11,055 nt of DNA from Candidatus Elarobacter sp. (GCA_030150085.1 JASLGJ010000197.1:1-11055), one strand, 5' to 3'. Counted from the first letter of the stretch, positions 1 to 7,439 are shown. Numbers and translations are program-made. Notes: generated by a model from the letters alone, not told the origin.

Positions 1-343
1 TGATCTCGGCCTCCCAGCTCGCGCTGGTCTTGGCCGGGCCGTGGGCGTGCCAGCGCGAGCGCCGCTCGTCGAGCACCTCGACCTCGCGCAGGTGCGACAT
101 GATGGTCGGCAGCTTTTCGAAGTCGCGCCACTCGCGGTACAGGTCCGCCGCCGGGCGGTCGATCGTGAACACCTTTTCGATGCGCGTGCCGTGCCCGTAC
201 GGCACCGCCGCGTTCTTGTTGCGCGGGCCGGGCGCGGCCGCGTCGCCGTCGTCCTCGCCCGAAAGCGAGCGGGAGATCAGCGCGCCGCCCAATCCGAGCA
301 GCGCGACGCCGGTGAGGAACGAGAGTGGTCGTGAGCCGTTCAT
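1..343 (-). CDS. SRPBCC/START-like family protein (partial, N-terminal part)
   Basis: The minus-strand frame opens with ATG at 343 and stays open to the window edge, giving the first 114 codons. Residues about 8-26 (FLTGVALLGLGGALIS) form one hydrophobic segment, either a membrane anchor or an uncleaved signal. A short acidic/Ala/Pro linker follows. From about residue 52 the text RIEKVFTIDRPAADLYREWRDFEKLP reads as the opening strand and helix of the SRPBCC (polyketide cyclase/START-like) fold. The following EVLDERRSRWHAHGPA also matches the membrane-linked 'cyclase/dehydrase' subgroup (COG5637-like). Family members have a hydrophobic cavity, but the ligand is usually unknown, so no substrate is proposed. 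The C-terminal part lies outside the window. It is divergent from the gene at 388, with only 44 bp between the two starts. Confidence 0.82.
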   Translation of the reverse strand, partial: MNGSRPLSFLTGVALLGLGGALISRSLSGEDDGDAAAPGPRNKNAAVPYGHGTRIEKVFTIDRPAADLYREWRDFEKLPTIMSHLREVEVLDERRSRWHAHGPAKTSASWEAEI

Positions 344-352
344 AGCAGCGGG

Positions 353-358
353 ATCGTA
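353..358 (-). promoter_or_regulatory. candidate -10 element (TACGAT) for the SRPBCC gene
   Basis: On the minus strand TACGAT fits the TAnnnT form of a -10 hexamer and ends 9 bases before the ATG at 343. That spacing would place transcription initiation at or very close to the start codon, giving a leaderless or nearly leaderless message. No Shine-Dalgarno sequence is visible in the same stretch, which agrees with this reading. No convincing -35 box is seen. It is a short motif, so the call is tentative. Confidence 0.25.
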
Positions 359-387
359 CCCGCCGCACCCCGTAGCTACCGCGCTGT

Positions 388-1164
388 ATGACTGACCGTG
401 CAAGCGAGCCGCGCGCGTACGTGCTCGGAGGCAACGCGAGCACGCTCGCCTTCACCTCGAGCCTCGTGCCCGAGAACAACCAAGTGACGGCCTGGCTCGT
501 CCCGATCGCCTGGACCCCGATCGGGGTCGTGCTCGGCGAGGCCTGGCAGAAGGTCGGGATCGCCGCCGACAACCTGGCCGGCTGGACCGACCAGACCTTC
601 GACCCGGCCGACGAGCGCTCGTTCGTGACCTCGCTGCGCGACCTCGAGCTGCTGCTGCGGGTCGGCTGGCGCGCGCCGCTGCCCGAGGTGCTGAGCGAGG
701 ACGTCGTGCTCAACGCCGACGACGTTCCCGAGGACATGCTCGACGGGTTCGCCCACCCGCCCGAGGCGCTGGGCCAGTGCGCGATCTGCCGCCGCACCTG
801 CGTGCGCGACCACTTCGTGTGGAACGAGCGCCGGCTGTGCGCCTGGGACTACCACGCGACCGTGTTCGGCAAGCGCGGCCCGTGGCGCGACGGCGTCTAC
901 GAGGAGCACCACTTCGCGACCTTGCCCAAGGCCGAGTACGTGGCCGGCCCGCTGCTGGCCGAGCTGGACGTCGATCCGGTGCTGGCCATCGACGACCTCG
1001 ACGACGCGCTGGCCCGGCGGGTGATCGACACCGTGATGGCGGGCGAGCCCGAGCACGCCCACCTGGCCGTGCGCACGCGGGGCGGCTACACCTTGCTGCG
1101 CGAGCGCGCCGCCGCGCCCGAGCCCGGCTCCCGGACCGAGGACGAGCCGGGAGAAGCGTCCTGA
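388..1164 (+). CDS. unrecognised protein with a Cys/His cluster, coupled to pbpA
   Basis: This is a 258-aa soluble protein with no signal peptide or membrane segment; I do not recognise its family. The notable feature is C131-x2-C134-x3-C138, then C151 and H156 (CAICRRTC ... CAWDYH), spaced like a small structural zinc site. The flanks are rich in Trp, Asp and Glu, and the last 20 residues (AAAPEPGSRTEDEPGEAS) look disordered. The start is ATG at 388, with no clear Shine-Dalgarno sequence upstream. Its stop codon overlaps the CTG start of the penicillin-binding protein gene (CTGA), so the two are probably translated in a coupled way and may act in the same process. Coding is supported by strongly GC-ended codons and by the overlap. 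Function is unknown; metal binding is inference. Confidence 0.75.
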   Translation: MTDRASEPRAYVLGGNASTLAFTSSLVPENNQVTAWLVPIAWTPIGVVLGEAWQKVGIAADNLAGWTDQTFDPADERSFVTSLRDLELLLRVGWRAPLPEVLSEDVVLNADDVPEDMLDGFAHPPEALGQCAICRRTCVRDHFVWNERRLCAWDYHATVFGKRGPWRDGVYEEHHFATLPKAEYVAGPLLAELDVDPVLAIDDLDDALARRVIDTVMAGEPEHAHLAVRTRGGYTLLRERAAAPEPGSRTEDEPGEAS

Positions 1165-2546
1165 CCGACCGCGCGATCGCGCGCCTGAGCGCGCTCTTCG
1201 TCGTGCTGTTCGCCCTGCTCGCGGTGCGGCAGGTGTGGCTGCAGGTGGTGCGCGGCCCGGCCCTGGCGGCCGACCCGCACAACCCGCGCCACGCCGCGCT
1301 GGCGGTCGGGCGGGGCTCGATCCTGGCCTCGGACGGCAGCCCGCTGGCGGTCTCGCACGGCGCCAAGCGCAGCTACCCGCAGGGCCCGCTGCTGGCCCAG
1401 GCGGTCGGCTACGCCAGCTCGCGCTACGGCACCTCGGGCCTGGAGGACGCCTTCGACGCCGCGCTGACCGCGCACACCGACGCGGTCGACCCGCTCTCGC
1501 AGCTGCGCCAGATCCTGGCCGGGGCGAAGGGCCCGCCGCGCGGGGCCGACATCGTGACCACGCTCGACTTGAACGTCCAGCGGACCCTGGTGGGCGACCT
1601 CGCGCGCTACCCGCGCGCGGCCGGGGTGGTGCTGGACACCCGCACCGGCGCGGTGCTGGCGCTGGCCTCCGTCCCGGCCTACGACCCCAACCAGCTCGAC
1701 GCGCTGTGGACGACGCTGCTGCACGACCCGGCCTCGCCGCTGCTCGACCGCTCGACCGGCGGCCTCTACCCGCCCGGCTCGACCTTCAAGATCGTCACCG
1801 CCGCCGACGCGCTCGACAGCGGCTCGGCCACCCTGAGCTCGACCTACGACGACCCGGGCTACTTCACGGTCGGCAACGCCACGATCCACGACGACGAGGG
1901 CGAGGTGCCCGGCTACCTCGACCTGACCGGCGCGTTCGCCAAGAGCTCGAACGTCGACTTCGCCCAGATCGCGCTCAAGCTCGGGGTCGACGCCTGGTTC
2001 CAGTACGCCGCGAAGTGGGGCCTGGGCAAGCCGGTCGATTTCGACCTCCCGGTGGAGCGCGACCGCGTGCCGGCCAAGAAGGACGTCTATTCGGGCATTC
2101 TGGCCCAGCTCGGCTTCGGCCAGGCCGACCTGCTGGTGACCCCGATGCGGATGGCGCTGGTCGGGGCCACGATCGCGCGCGAGGGCTCGACCCCGCGCCC
2201 GTACCTGGTCCGCCGGGTCGGCGGCCTCAGCCCGACCAAGCCCGAGACGATCGCCCAGCCGATCTCGGCCGACACCGCCCACGCGGTGCGCGACATGATG
2301 GTCGCGGTGGTCGAGCGCGGCACCGGCACCGCGGCCGCGCTGCCCGGGGTGACGGTCGCCGGCAAGACCGGCACGGCCACCAACCCCCACGGCCGCTCGC
2401 ACGCGTGGTTCGTCGGCTTCGCGCCGGCCGAGGCTCCCAGCGTCGTGGCCGCGGTGGTGATCGAGAACGTCGGGTACGGTGGAACGTATGCCGCTCCCGT
2501 CGTCCGCGACGCCTTGCGGGTTGCGCTCGCCCGGCCGCGAAGCTAA
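1161..2546 (+). CDS. pbpA: penicillin-binding protein, PbpA/PBP2-type transpeptidase
   Basis: This 461-aa D,D-transpeptidase would cross-link peptidoglycan on the outer face of the membrane. Residues about 9-25 (LSALFVVLFALLAVRQV) form the single N-terminal membrane anchor. RGSILASDGSPLA (from about residue 51) is the usual opening of the class B PBP N-terminal module. All three active-site motifs are present: S207-T-F-K210 with the nucleophilic serine, S262-S-N264, and K402-T-G-T405. The length fits the short actinobacterial-type PbpA rather than long PBP2 or FtsI. The best start is CTG at 1161: it sits just before the anchor, overlaps the upstream stop as CTGA, and has GGGAG at about 1149-1153. 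The next in-frame start, GTG at 1203, would cut the membrane segment. The PASTA kinase follows after 26 bp, an arrangement also known from pbpA-pknB clusters. Confidence 0.92.
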   Translation: MTDRAIARLSALFVVLFALLAVRQVWLQVVRGPALAADPHNPRHAALAVGRGSILASDGSPLAVSHGAKRSYPQGPLLAQAVGYASSRYGTSGLEDAFDAALTAHTDAVDPLSQLRQILAGAKGPPRGADIVTTLDLNVQRTLVGDLARYPRAAGVVLDTRTGAVLALASVPAYDPNQLDALWTTLLHDPASPLLDRSTGGLYPPGSTFKIVTAADALDSGSATLSSTYDDPGYFTVGNATIHDDEGEVPGYLDLTGAFAKSSNVDFAQIALKLGVDAWFQYAAKWGLGKPVDFDLPVERDRVPAKKDVYSGILAQLGFGQADLLVTPMRMALVGATIAREGSTPRPYLVRRVGGLSPTKPETIAQPISADTAHAVRDMMVAVVERGTGTAAALPGVTVAGKTGTATNPHGRSHAWFVGFAPAEAPSVVAAVVIENVGYGGTYAAPVVRDALRVALARPRS

Positions 2547-2572
2547 GCCGCGAACATGACGGCGCGCCACCC

Positions 2573-4672
2573 GTGAGACAAGAACAGGTCCTCAACAACC
2601 GCTACCGCGTCGACGCCGCGCTCGGCAACGGCGGCATGGCGGTGGTGTACTGCGGCACCGACACGCTGCTGCGGCGGCGGGTCGCGATCAAGGTGCTGCG
2701 CGAGCAGTTCTCGTCCGACGACGACTTCGTCAAGCGCTTCTCGTTCGAGGCCCAGTCGGCGGCGAAGCTCTCGCACCCCAACATCGTCAACATCTACGAT
2801 TTCGGGCGCGAGGACAGCGCCTACTACATCGTGATGGAGCTGGTCGACGGGACGACCCTGGGCGACCTGCTGCGCGACGGCCGCGCGCTGCCCGAGCCGG
2901 TCGCGGTCGACTACGCGATCCAGATCGCCAGCGGCCTGGCCTACGCCCACCGCCAGGGCCTGATGCACCGCGACGTCAAGCCGGCCAACATCCTGGTGAC
3001 CCAGGACGACGTGGTCAAGCTGAGCGATTTCGGGATCGCGCGGGCCGTCTCCGAGCACACCCTGGGCGTGACCCAGCCCGGGATGGTGATGGGCAGCGTG
3101 GCCTACATCTCGCCCGAGCAGGCCCAGGGCCACGACATCGACGAGCGCAGCGACCTGTACTCGGTCGGCGTGGTGCTCTACCAGATGCTGACCGGCAAGC
3201 TGCCCTTCAGCGGCGAGAACCCGGTCGCGGTCGCGCTCAAGCACGTCTCCGAGCCGCCCCCGCCGATCGACCCCAAGAAGGCCGGGGTCAGCCCGGCGGT
3301 CGCCGCCATCGTGGCGCGCCTGCTGCGCAAGGACCCCAAGGAGCGCTTCGCCTCGGCGACCGAGCTGGCCAGCGCGCTGCGCGAGGCGCGCGAGCGCCCG
3401 CAGGCCGCGGGCGACGGGGGCTTCGCCGACGCGCCGACGATGCGGTTCTCCGCGGTCGGCGCGCCCAAGCCGCCCCCGCGCCCCTCGGTCGCCCCCGACC
3501 GCCCCCGCGACGAGGACCACCGCAACGGGACCGCCGCCGACGTGGTGGAGGTCCGCCACGAGCGCCGCTTCGACCCGCGCTGGCTGCTCCTGCCGGCCCT
3601 CCTGGTGGTCGCGATCGCGGCCGGCTTCCTGCTCAACCGCGGGCCGAGCGCGGGCGGACGCGGCGCGAGCGCCGCGCCCGCCGCGCCCGACCTGCGCGGC
3701 AAGAGCGCCAGCCAGGCCCAGCAGCTGCTGCAGCGGCTCGGCCTGCGCGCGACGGTCACCCAGGAAGCCAGCGACAAGGTTCCGGCGGACCGGGTGATCC
3801 GCCAGGACCCCGCTCCCGGCACGAAGCTGGCCAAGGACGACCCGGTCGCGCTGGTGGTCTCGAGCGGGCTGCCCAAGGTCCAGGTCCCCGACATCGGGTC
3901 GTACTCGCTGGCCGACGCCCAGCGCGCGCTGCAGAACGCCAAGCTCAAGAGCAAGGTGACGCAGACCTACAGCGCCACCGTTCCGGCCGGCCAGGTGATC
4001 GAGGTCAAGCCGGCCGTCGGCACCATGCTGCGCCAGGGCGGCACGGTCGCGCTGACCGTCTCGCAGGGCGTCAAGCCGATCGGCGTGCCGAGCATCGTGA
4101 GCCTGTCGCTGGACGCCGCCCGGGCCAAGCTCAAGGCGCTCGGCCTCAACCTGAGCGTCGGCCAGCAGACCGAGAGCGACACCATCCCGGCCAACACGAT
4201 CGTCTCGCAGGACCCGCAGTCCGGCACCACCATCGCGCCCAACGGCACGGTGACCGCGGTGGTCAGCAGCGGCTCGACCGCGGTGCCGGTGCCCAACGTG
4301 GTCGGCACCGACTCCGACAGCGCGCAGAAGACGCTGCGCGACGCGGGCTTCGTGCCCAGCCTGACCTACGACGTCGAGCCGGCCAACGCGCCCCAGAACG
4401 TCACCTCGCAGACCCCGCCGGCCGGCACCAAGGCCAAGAAGGGCAGCAAGGCGACGATCATGGTCGCCGTGCCGGGCACCGTCCCCGACGTCTCCGGGCA
4501 GCCGCTCGACGTCGCCAAGGCGGCGCTGATCGCGGCCGGCTACCAGATCGGCAACATCGTCCAGACCCAGGAGGGCGACGAGGGCAAGGTGGTGCGGACC
4601 GAGCCCGAGGCCGACGCCAGCCTGCGCCCCGGCGAGTCGGTCAACATCACCGTCCACCCCGCCGGCCAGTGA
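2573..4672 (+). CDS. pknB: membrane Ser/Thr protein kinase with five PASTA repeats (PknB/StkP type)
   Basis: This is a 699-aa sensor kinase. The cytoplasmic kinase domain covers about residues 11-270, with the glycine loop GNGGMAVVY (18-26), VAIK with the ATP-binding K40, the HRDVKPAN catalytic loop (H132-R133-D134), DFG starting at D152, and SVAYISPEQ in the activation segment. A Pro-rich juxtamembrane stretch leads to one membrane helix (about 337-355, WLLLPALLVVAIAAGFLL). Outside the cell are five PASTA repeats starting near 371, 436, 504, 571 and 637, each following the VPDVxG...A...L...G pattern. In this family PASTA repeats bind peptidoglycan fragments or lipid II, and the kinase tunes wall synthesis and division, which fits the adjacent transpeptidase gene. 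The start is GTG at 2573. No strong Shine-Dalgarno sequence is visible; a six-codon ATG mini-frame (2556-2576) ends across this GTG. Confidence 0.95.
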   Translation: MRQEQVLNNRYRVDAALGNGGMAVVYCGTDTLLRRRVAIKVLREQFSSDDDFVKRFSFEAQSAAKLSHPNIVNIYDFGREDSAYYIVMELVDGTTLGDLLRDGRALPEPVAVDYAIQIASGLAYAHRQGLMHRDVKPANILVTQDDVVKLSDFGIARAVSEHTLGVTQPGMVMGSVAYISPEQAQGHDIDERSDLYSVGVVLYQMLTGKLPFSGENPVAVALKHVSEPPPPIDPKKAGVSPAVAAIVARLLRKDPKERFASATELASALREARERPQAAGDGGFADAPTMRFSAVGAPKPPPRPSVAPDRPRDEDHRNGTAADVVEVRHERRFDPRWLLLPALLVVAIAAGFLLNRGPSAGGRGASAAPAAPDLRGKSASQAQQLLQRLGLRATVTQEASDKVPADRVIRQDPAPGTKLAKDDPVALVVSSGLPKVQVPDIGSYSLADAQRALQNAKLKSKVTQTYSATVPAGQVIEVKPAVGTMLRQGGTVALTVSQGVKPIGVPSIVSLSLDAARAKLKALGLNLSVGQQTESDTIPANTIVSQDPQSGTTIAPNGTVTAVVSSGSTAVPVPNVVGTDSDSAQKTLRDAGFVPSLTYDVEPANAPQNVTSQTPPAGTKAKKGSKATIMVAVPGTVPDVSGQPLDVAKAALIAAGYQIGNIVQTQEGDEGKVVRTEPEADASLRPGESVNITVHPAGQ

Positions 4673-5220
4673 GCCCGCGCCGCATCCTCGGCGTCGACCC
4701 CGGCCTGCGCACGACCGGCTACGGCGCGGTCGAGGTGGGCCCGGGCGGCCTGCGGCTGATCGAGGGCGGCGTGCTGCAACCCGACCCCAAGGCGCCGCTG
4801 GAGCGGCGCCTGCTGCAGCTCCACGACGGGATGGTCGAGGTGCTGCGCGCGACCCGGCCCGATTGCGTGGTGATCGAGGAGCTGTGGACGGCCTACGAGC
4901 ACCCCCAGACCGCGGTGCTGATGGGCCACGCGCGCGGGGTGATCGCGCTGGCCGCGGGCGAGAGCGGCGTCCCGGTGCGCGACATCGCGCACGCCGCGGT
5001 GAAGCGCGCGCTGGCCGGGAGCGGCTCGGCCCGCAAGGAGCAGGTCGCCGGGGTGGTGGTCCAGCTGCTCGGCCTGAGCGCGCCGCCCGCGCCCAAGGAC
5101 GTCTCCGACGCGCTGGCCCTGGCCATCGCGTACGCGAACGTGGAAGCACAACGGGAGCGCTTCGCCGAACTGGGCGTGGTCATGCCCCAGCGCCGCTCGC
5201 GCCCCGCGCGCCTCGCGTAG
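4669..5220 (+). CDS. ruvC: crossover junction endodeoxyribonuclease RuvC
   Basis: This 183-aa Holliday-junction resolvase cuts branch-migrated four-way junctions as part of the RuvABC resolvasome. The RNase H-like fold is shown by [14 protein letters not shown] at the N-terminus with D10, by CVVIEELW with acidic E70/E71, and by the C-terminal [14 protein letters not shown] with D144 and D147. These match the family's four metal-binding acidic positions. GERGVxxxA-like and A-x-VKRAL-x-G-x-G elements (about 91-118) also match RuvC. The length is slightly above the usual 160-175 aa because of a basic tail ([10 protein letters not shown]). The GTG start overlaps the kinase stop (GTGA), so translation is coupled to pknB and ruvC belongs to the upstream cluster as well as to ruvAB. 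Confidence 0.95.
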   Translation: MSPRRILGVDPGLRTTGYGAVEVGPGGLRLIEGGVLQPDPKAPLERRLLQLHDGMVEVLRATRPDCVVIEELWTAYEHPQTAVLMGHARGVIALAAGESGVPVRDIAHAAVKRALAGSGSARKEQVAGVVVQLLGLSAPPAPKDVSDALALAIAYANVEAQRERFAELGVVMPQRRSRPARLA

Positions 5221-5221
5221 T

Positions 5222-5264
5222 GGGTTCACGTTCCGTGAACCCGTCGCGTTCGGCCTGCGGCCGA
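5222..5264 (+). repeat. tandem short hairpins in the ruvC-ruvA gap
   Basis: The 74-bp gap holds two perfect inverted repeats. The first is gggttcacg (5222-5230) and cgtgaaccc (5234-5242), a 9-bp stem on a 3-base loop. The second is tcggcc (5250-5255) and ggccga (5259-5264), a 6-bp stem on a 3-base loop. A weaker gagcc...ggctc pairing follows before ruvA. No T run follows either stem, so this is not a standard intrinsic terminator. It may be an operator, an mRNA-processing or attenuation structure, or a copy of a dispersed REP-like repeat. Confidence 0.5.
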
Positions 5265-5294
5265 GCCGCCCGTCGCCCGGTGGGCTCCTAGGCA

Positions 5295-5930
5295 ATGTTC
5301 TCGCGGATCAAGGGCGAGGTGATCGATCACGCCGGCGACGTCGTGCGCATCGACGTCGGCGGACTGGCGTACGACGTCGTCATGCCGCCCAGCGTCGCGG
5401 CCAAGGTTCCGGCCAGCGGCGACGTGACGCTGGAGATCTACCCCAGCTTCGCGCTCGACGGCAACGCCGGCCGTTTCACGTTCTTCGGCTTCTCCAACGC
5501 GATCGAGCGGGAGTTCTTCGAGGCCCTGCTCTCGGTCGCGTCGATCGGGCCCAAGTCGGCCGCGCGCGCGTTCTCCGCGCCGATGGCGCGCATCGCCGCC
5601 GCGATCGAGAACGACGACCAGGTGTTCCTCAAGAAGCTGCCCGGGATCGGGCAGCAGAAGGCGCGCGACATCGTCGCCAAGCTGCAGGGCAAGGTGGCGC
5701 GCTTCTTGCTGATCCAGGACGCGCCCCAGCGCGCCGCCGCCGCGCCGCCCGAGACACCGCCCATGCCGGAGTTCGCGACCGAGGCGCTGGCGGTGCTGCT
5801 CCAGCTCGCCTACAAGCGCGGCGAAGCCGAGGCGATGATCGCCGAGACGCTCGAGCGCGCCCCGCAGGTCAACGACGCCGAGACGCTGCTGGCCGAGATC
5901 TACCGCCAGCGCAATGGAGCGCGCGCGTGA
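5295..5930 (+). CDS. ruvA: Holliday junction branch migration protein RuvA
   Basis: RuvA is the DNA-binding subunit that holds a four-way junction flat and recruits the RuvB motor. At 211 aa it is near the usual 190-205. Residues 1-65 form the OB-fold domain ([20 protein letters not shown], then FTFFGF). The two helix-hairpin-helix motifs are [16 protein letters not shown] (about 78-93) and [19 protein letters not shown] (about 112-130). After an Ala/Pro linker (about 145-157) the C-terminal RuvB-binding domain reads [27 protein letters not shown] at 5295 is the natural start because MxSxIxG is the family N-terminus. Only a weak AGG precedes it. The stop overlaps the GTG of ruvB. Confidence 0.95.
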   Translation: MFSRIKGEVIDHAGDVVRIDVGGLAYDVVMPPSVAAKVPASGDVTLEIYPSFALDGNAGRFTFFGFSNAIEREFFEALLSVASIGPKSAARAFSAPMARIAAAIENDDQVFLKKLPGIGQQKARDIVAKLQGKVARFLLIQDAPQRAAAAPPETPPMPEFATEALAVLLQLAYKRGEAEAMIAETLERAPQVNDAETLLAEIYRQRNGARA

Positions 5931-7039
5931 GCGACGGCGGGGTGCGCAAGAAGATCGTCGGGCCGGAGTCGGTCGGCGAGGCGGCCGACGTGGGCGCGTT
6001 CCTGCGCGCGGACGAAGAAGAGGCGCCGCGCATCGTCGGCAGCGACGCCACGCTCGAGGACGAGGTCTACGGCGCGACCCTGCGCCCGCGCACGTTCGAG
6101 GACTACGTCGGCCAGACGCAGGTGGTGGAGAACCTGCGCATCGCCATCGACGCCGCGGCCCGGCGCGGCGAGCCGCTCGAGCACGTGCTGTTCTCCGGCC
6201 CGCCCGGGCTGGGCAAGACGACGCTGGCGAACCTGATCGCGCGCGCGACCGGCGGCACCATGCGCCCGACCTCGGGCCCGACCCTGGAGAAGCCCAAGGA
6301 CCTGGTCGGCATCCTGACCTCGCTCGAGTCCGGCGACGTGCTGTTCATCGACGAGATCCACCGCCTCGGCACGGTCGTCGAAGAGTACCTCTATCCCGCG
6401 ATGGAGGACTTCCAGATCGACTTCGTGGTCGACCGCGGGGCGTACGCCAAGACGCTCAAGCTCCCGCTCAAGCGCTTCACGCTGGTCGGCGCGACCACCC
6501 GCGCGGGCATGCTCTCGGCCCCGCTGCGCGACCGCTTCGGCATCGTCCACCACCTGGAGTACTACGAGCCCGAGGAGCTGCAGCGCATCGTCGAGCGCAG
6601 CGCGCGGGTGCTGGAGATCGCGGTCGAGCCCGAGGGCGCGCGCACGATCGCCGCGCGCAGCCGCGGCACCCCGCGCATCGCGAACCGGCTCTTGCGGCGG
6701 GTGCGCGACTTCGCCGAGGTACGCGCCGACGGCGTGATCACCGAAGCGGTCGCCGACGAGGCGCTGCGCCGCGAGGGCGTCGACGGCCGCGGCTTGGACC
6801 GCCTCGACCGCGCCTACCTCGACACGATCGCGCGCCAGTACGACGGCGGCCCGGTCGGCATCAACGCCATCGCCGCGACGCTCACCGAAGACGTGGAGAC
6901 GCTCGAGGACGTGGTGGAGCCGTACCTGCTGAAGATCGGCTTCGTGCAGCGCACCGCCCAGGGCCGCAAGACGACGCCGGCGGCGCTGGCGCACCTGGGC
7001 GTGAACCCGCGCGGAGGAACCCAGCCGCGGCTTTGGTGA
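5927..7039 (+). CDS. ruvB: Holliday junction branch migration ATPase RuvB
   Basis: This 370-aa AAA+ motor drives branch migration with RuvA. Walker A is GPPGLGKTT (91-99, K97) and Walker B is LFIDEIHR (D142, E143). Sensor 1 is GATTRAG (about 188-194), the arginine-finger segment is PLRDRFG (199-205), and the sensor 2/lid region is [18 protein letters not shown]. The winged-helix domain ends in [20 protein letters not shown], as in other RuvB proteins. The segment before the core ([12 protein letters not shown] at about 52-63) is about 25 residues longer than in E. coli and is acidic (RADEEEAP). No other ATG, GTG or TTG start nearer the core is favoured. The GTG start overlaps the ruvA stop (GTGA). 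A terminator-like hairpin lies 134 bp downstream. Confidence 0.96.
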   Translation: MSDGGVRKKIVGPESVGEAADVGAFLRADEEEAPRIVGSDATLEDEVYGATLRPRTFEDYVGQTQVVENLRIAIDAAARRGEPLEHVLFSGPPGLGKTTLANLIARATGGTMRPTSGPTLEKPKDLVGILTSLESGDVLFIDEIHRLGTVVEEYLYPAMEDFQIDFVVDRGAYAKTLKLPLKRFTLVGATTRAGMLSAPLRDRFGIVHHLEYYEPEELQRIVERSARVLEIAVEPEGARTIAARSRGTPRIANRLLRRVRDFAEVRADGVITEAVADEALRREGVDGRGLDRLDRAYLDTIARQYDGGPVGINAIAATLTEDVETLEDVVEPYLLKIGFVQRTAQGRKTTPAALAHLGVNPRGGTQPRLW

Positions 7040-7173
7040 TACGTTCGTACCAGAGCGTCATCGACCGCGTTGCTCGGCCATCGTACCGGAATCGGTGCCG
7101 CTGGCGCTCGCGGTGCTGCGCCGCCGGATCGTCCCCGGGTGTAGGCGAGCGTGGCTCGCAAGGACGACCGGCG

Positions 7174-7210
7174 GCGGCCGTACCGTGCCTCTGACGAGGC
7201 ACGGCCGCTT
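7174..7210 (+). terminator. intrinsic-terminator-like hairpin after ruvB
   Basis: A perfect 9-bp stem, ccgtgcctc (7183-7191) with gaggcacgg (7196-7204), closes on a TGAC tetraloop. Four outer pairs (GCGG 7174-7177 with CCGC 7205-7208) extend it across a 5-base bulge on the left arm. Only two T residues follow, so it is a weak intrinsic terminator by E. coli rules, but it is the strongest stem in the gap. It most plausibly ends the ruv transcript. Confidence 0.5.
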
Positions 7211-7304
7211 GGGCTCGATCGCTCGTGGCAATCGGAACGAACGAGCTCCGGAGATACGATGCCGCAAATGCATGGCGCCGTCGAGTTTGCTGATCCGTAC
7301 TGCT

Positions 7305-7415
7305 ACGAATTGGAATAACCAGAATAAACTACATTATGATGATATTGTTATAGTACGTAATTTCCAATCGAGCGAACCACATAGGTTGTTGCGCTAAAAC
7401 GCGCTAGGATACCGC
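7305..7415 (+). promoter_or_regulatory. AT-rich promoter region of the peptide-regulator cassette
   Basis: This is the most AT-rich part of the window. Candidate -10 hexamers are TATGAT (7335-7340), TATAGT (7349-7354) and TAGGAT (7405-7410). TTGGAA (7310-7315) is a poor -35 candidate for the first, at a 19-base spacing. If TAGGAT is used, transcription would begin at about 7417, right at the palindrome. The motif ATTGGAA occurs here in direct (7309-7315) and inverted (7362-7368) orientation. A direct repeat GCGCTA at 7391-7396 and 7401-7406 has a 10-bp period, one helical turn. Which hexamer is used cannot be told from sequence alone. Confidence 0.4.
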
Positions 7416-7439
7416 CGGATGTACCAATTGGAACATCCG
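7416..7439. promoter_or_regulatory. 24-bp near-perfect palindrome, candidate operator or 5'-UTR hairpin
   Basis: The arms cggatgt (7416-7422) and acatccg (7433-7439) flank a perfect central palindrome ccaattgg (7424-7431). Only one symmetric A/A pair breaks the dyad (7423 and 7432), so 22 of 24 positions obey two-fold symmetry. It lies 23 bases before the ATG of the peptide gene and just upstream of its ribosome binding site. A dimeric regulator, such as the LuxR-type protein encoded downstream, could bind it. It could also fold as a hairpin at the 5' end of the message. Confidence 0.55.

Noticed and set aside
777..1160. Upstream extension of the pbpA frame to an earlier start
   Set aside because: It lies entirely over the gene at 388-1164 in another frame, is Arg-rich low-complexity text, and would bury the N-terminal membrane anchor.
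1086..2570. Long minus-strand frame opposite pbpA
   Set aside because: It mirrors pbpA, which has all three transpeptidase motifs. It has no recognisable domains and a typical shadow composition.
2556..2576. Six-codon ATG mini-frame (MTARHP) ending across the kinase GTG
   Set aside because: The GTGA overlap could support coupling, but there is no ribosome binding site and the length makes chance occurrence easy. It was not called as a gene.
2543..5149. Very long open frame on the minus strand opposite the kinase and ruvC
   Set aside because: It is antisense to two certain genes. Its composition (Arg, Gly, Ala, Asp, Val, Leu, His) is what GC-ended codons give when read backwards, and it shows no family motif.
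7040..7300. tRNA or small structured RNA gene in the gap after ruvB
   Set aside because: No cloverleaf arms, T-loop consensus or CCA-type end could be found. The stems present are simple hairpins.
7095..7397. 100-codon frame starting GTG in the ruvB-peptide gap
   Set aside because: It runs through the terminator-like hairpin and the AT-rich island, has no coherent codon bias or motif, and has no convincing ribosome binding site.
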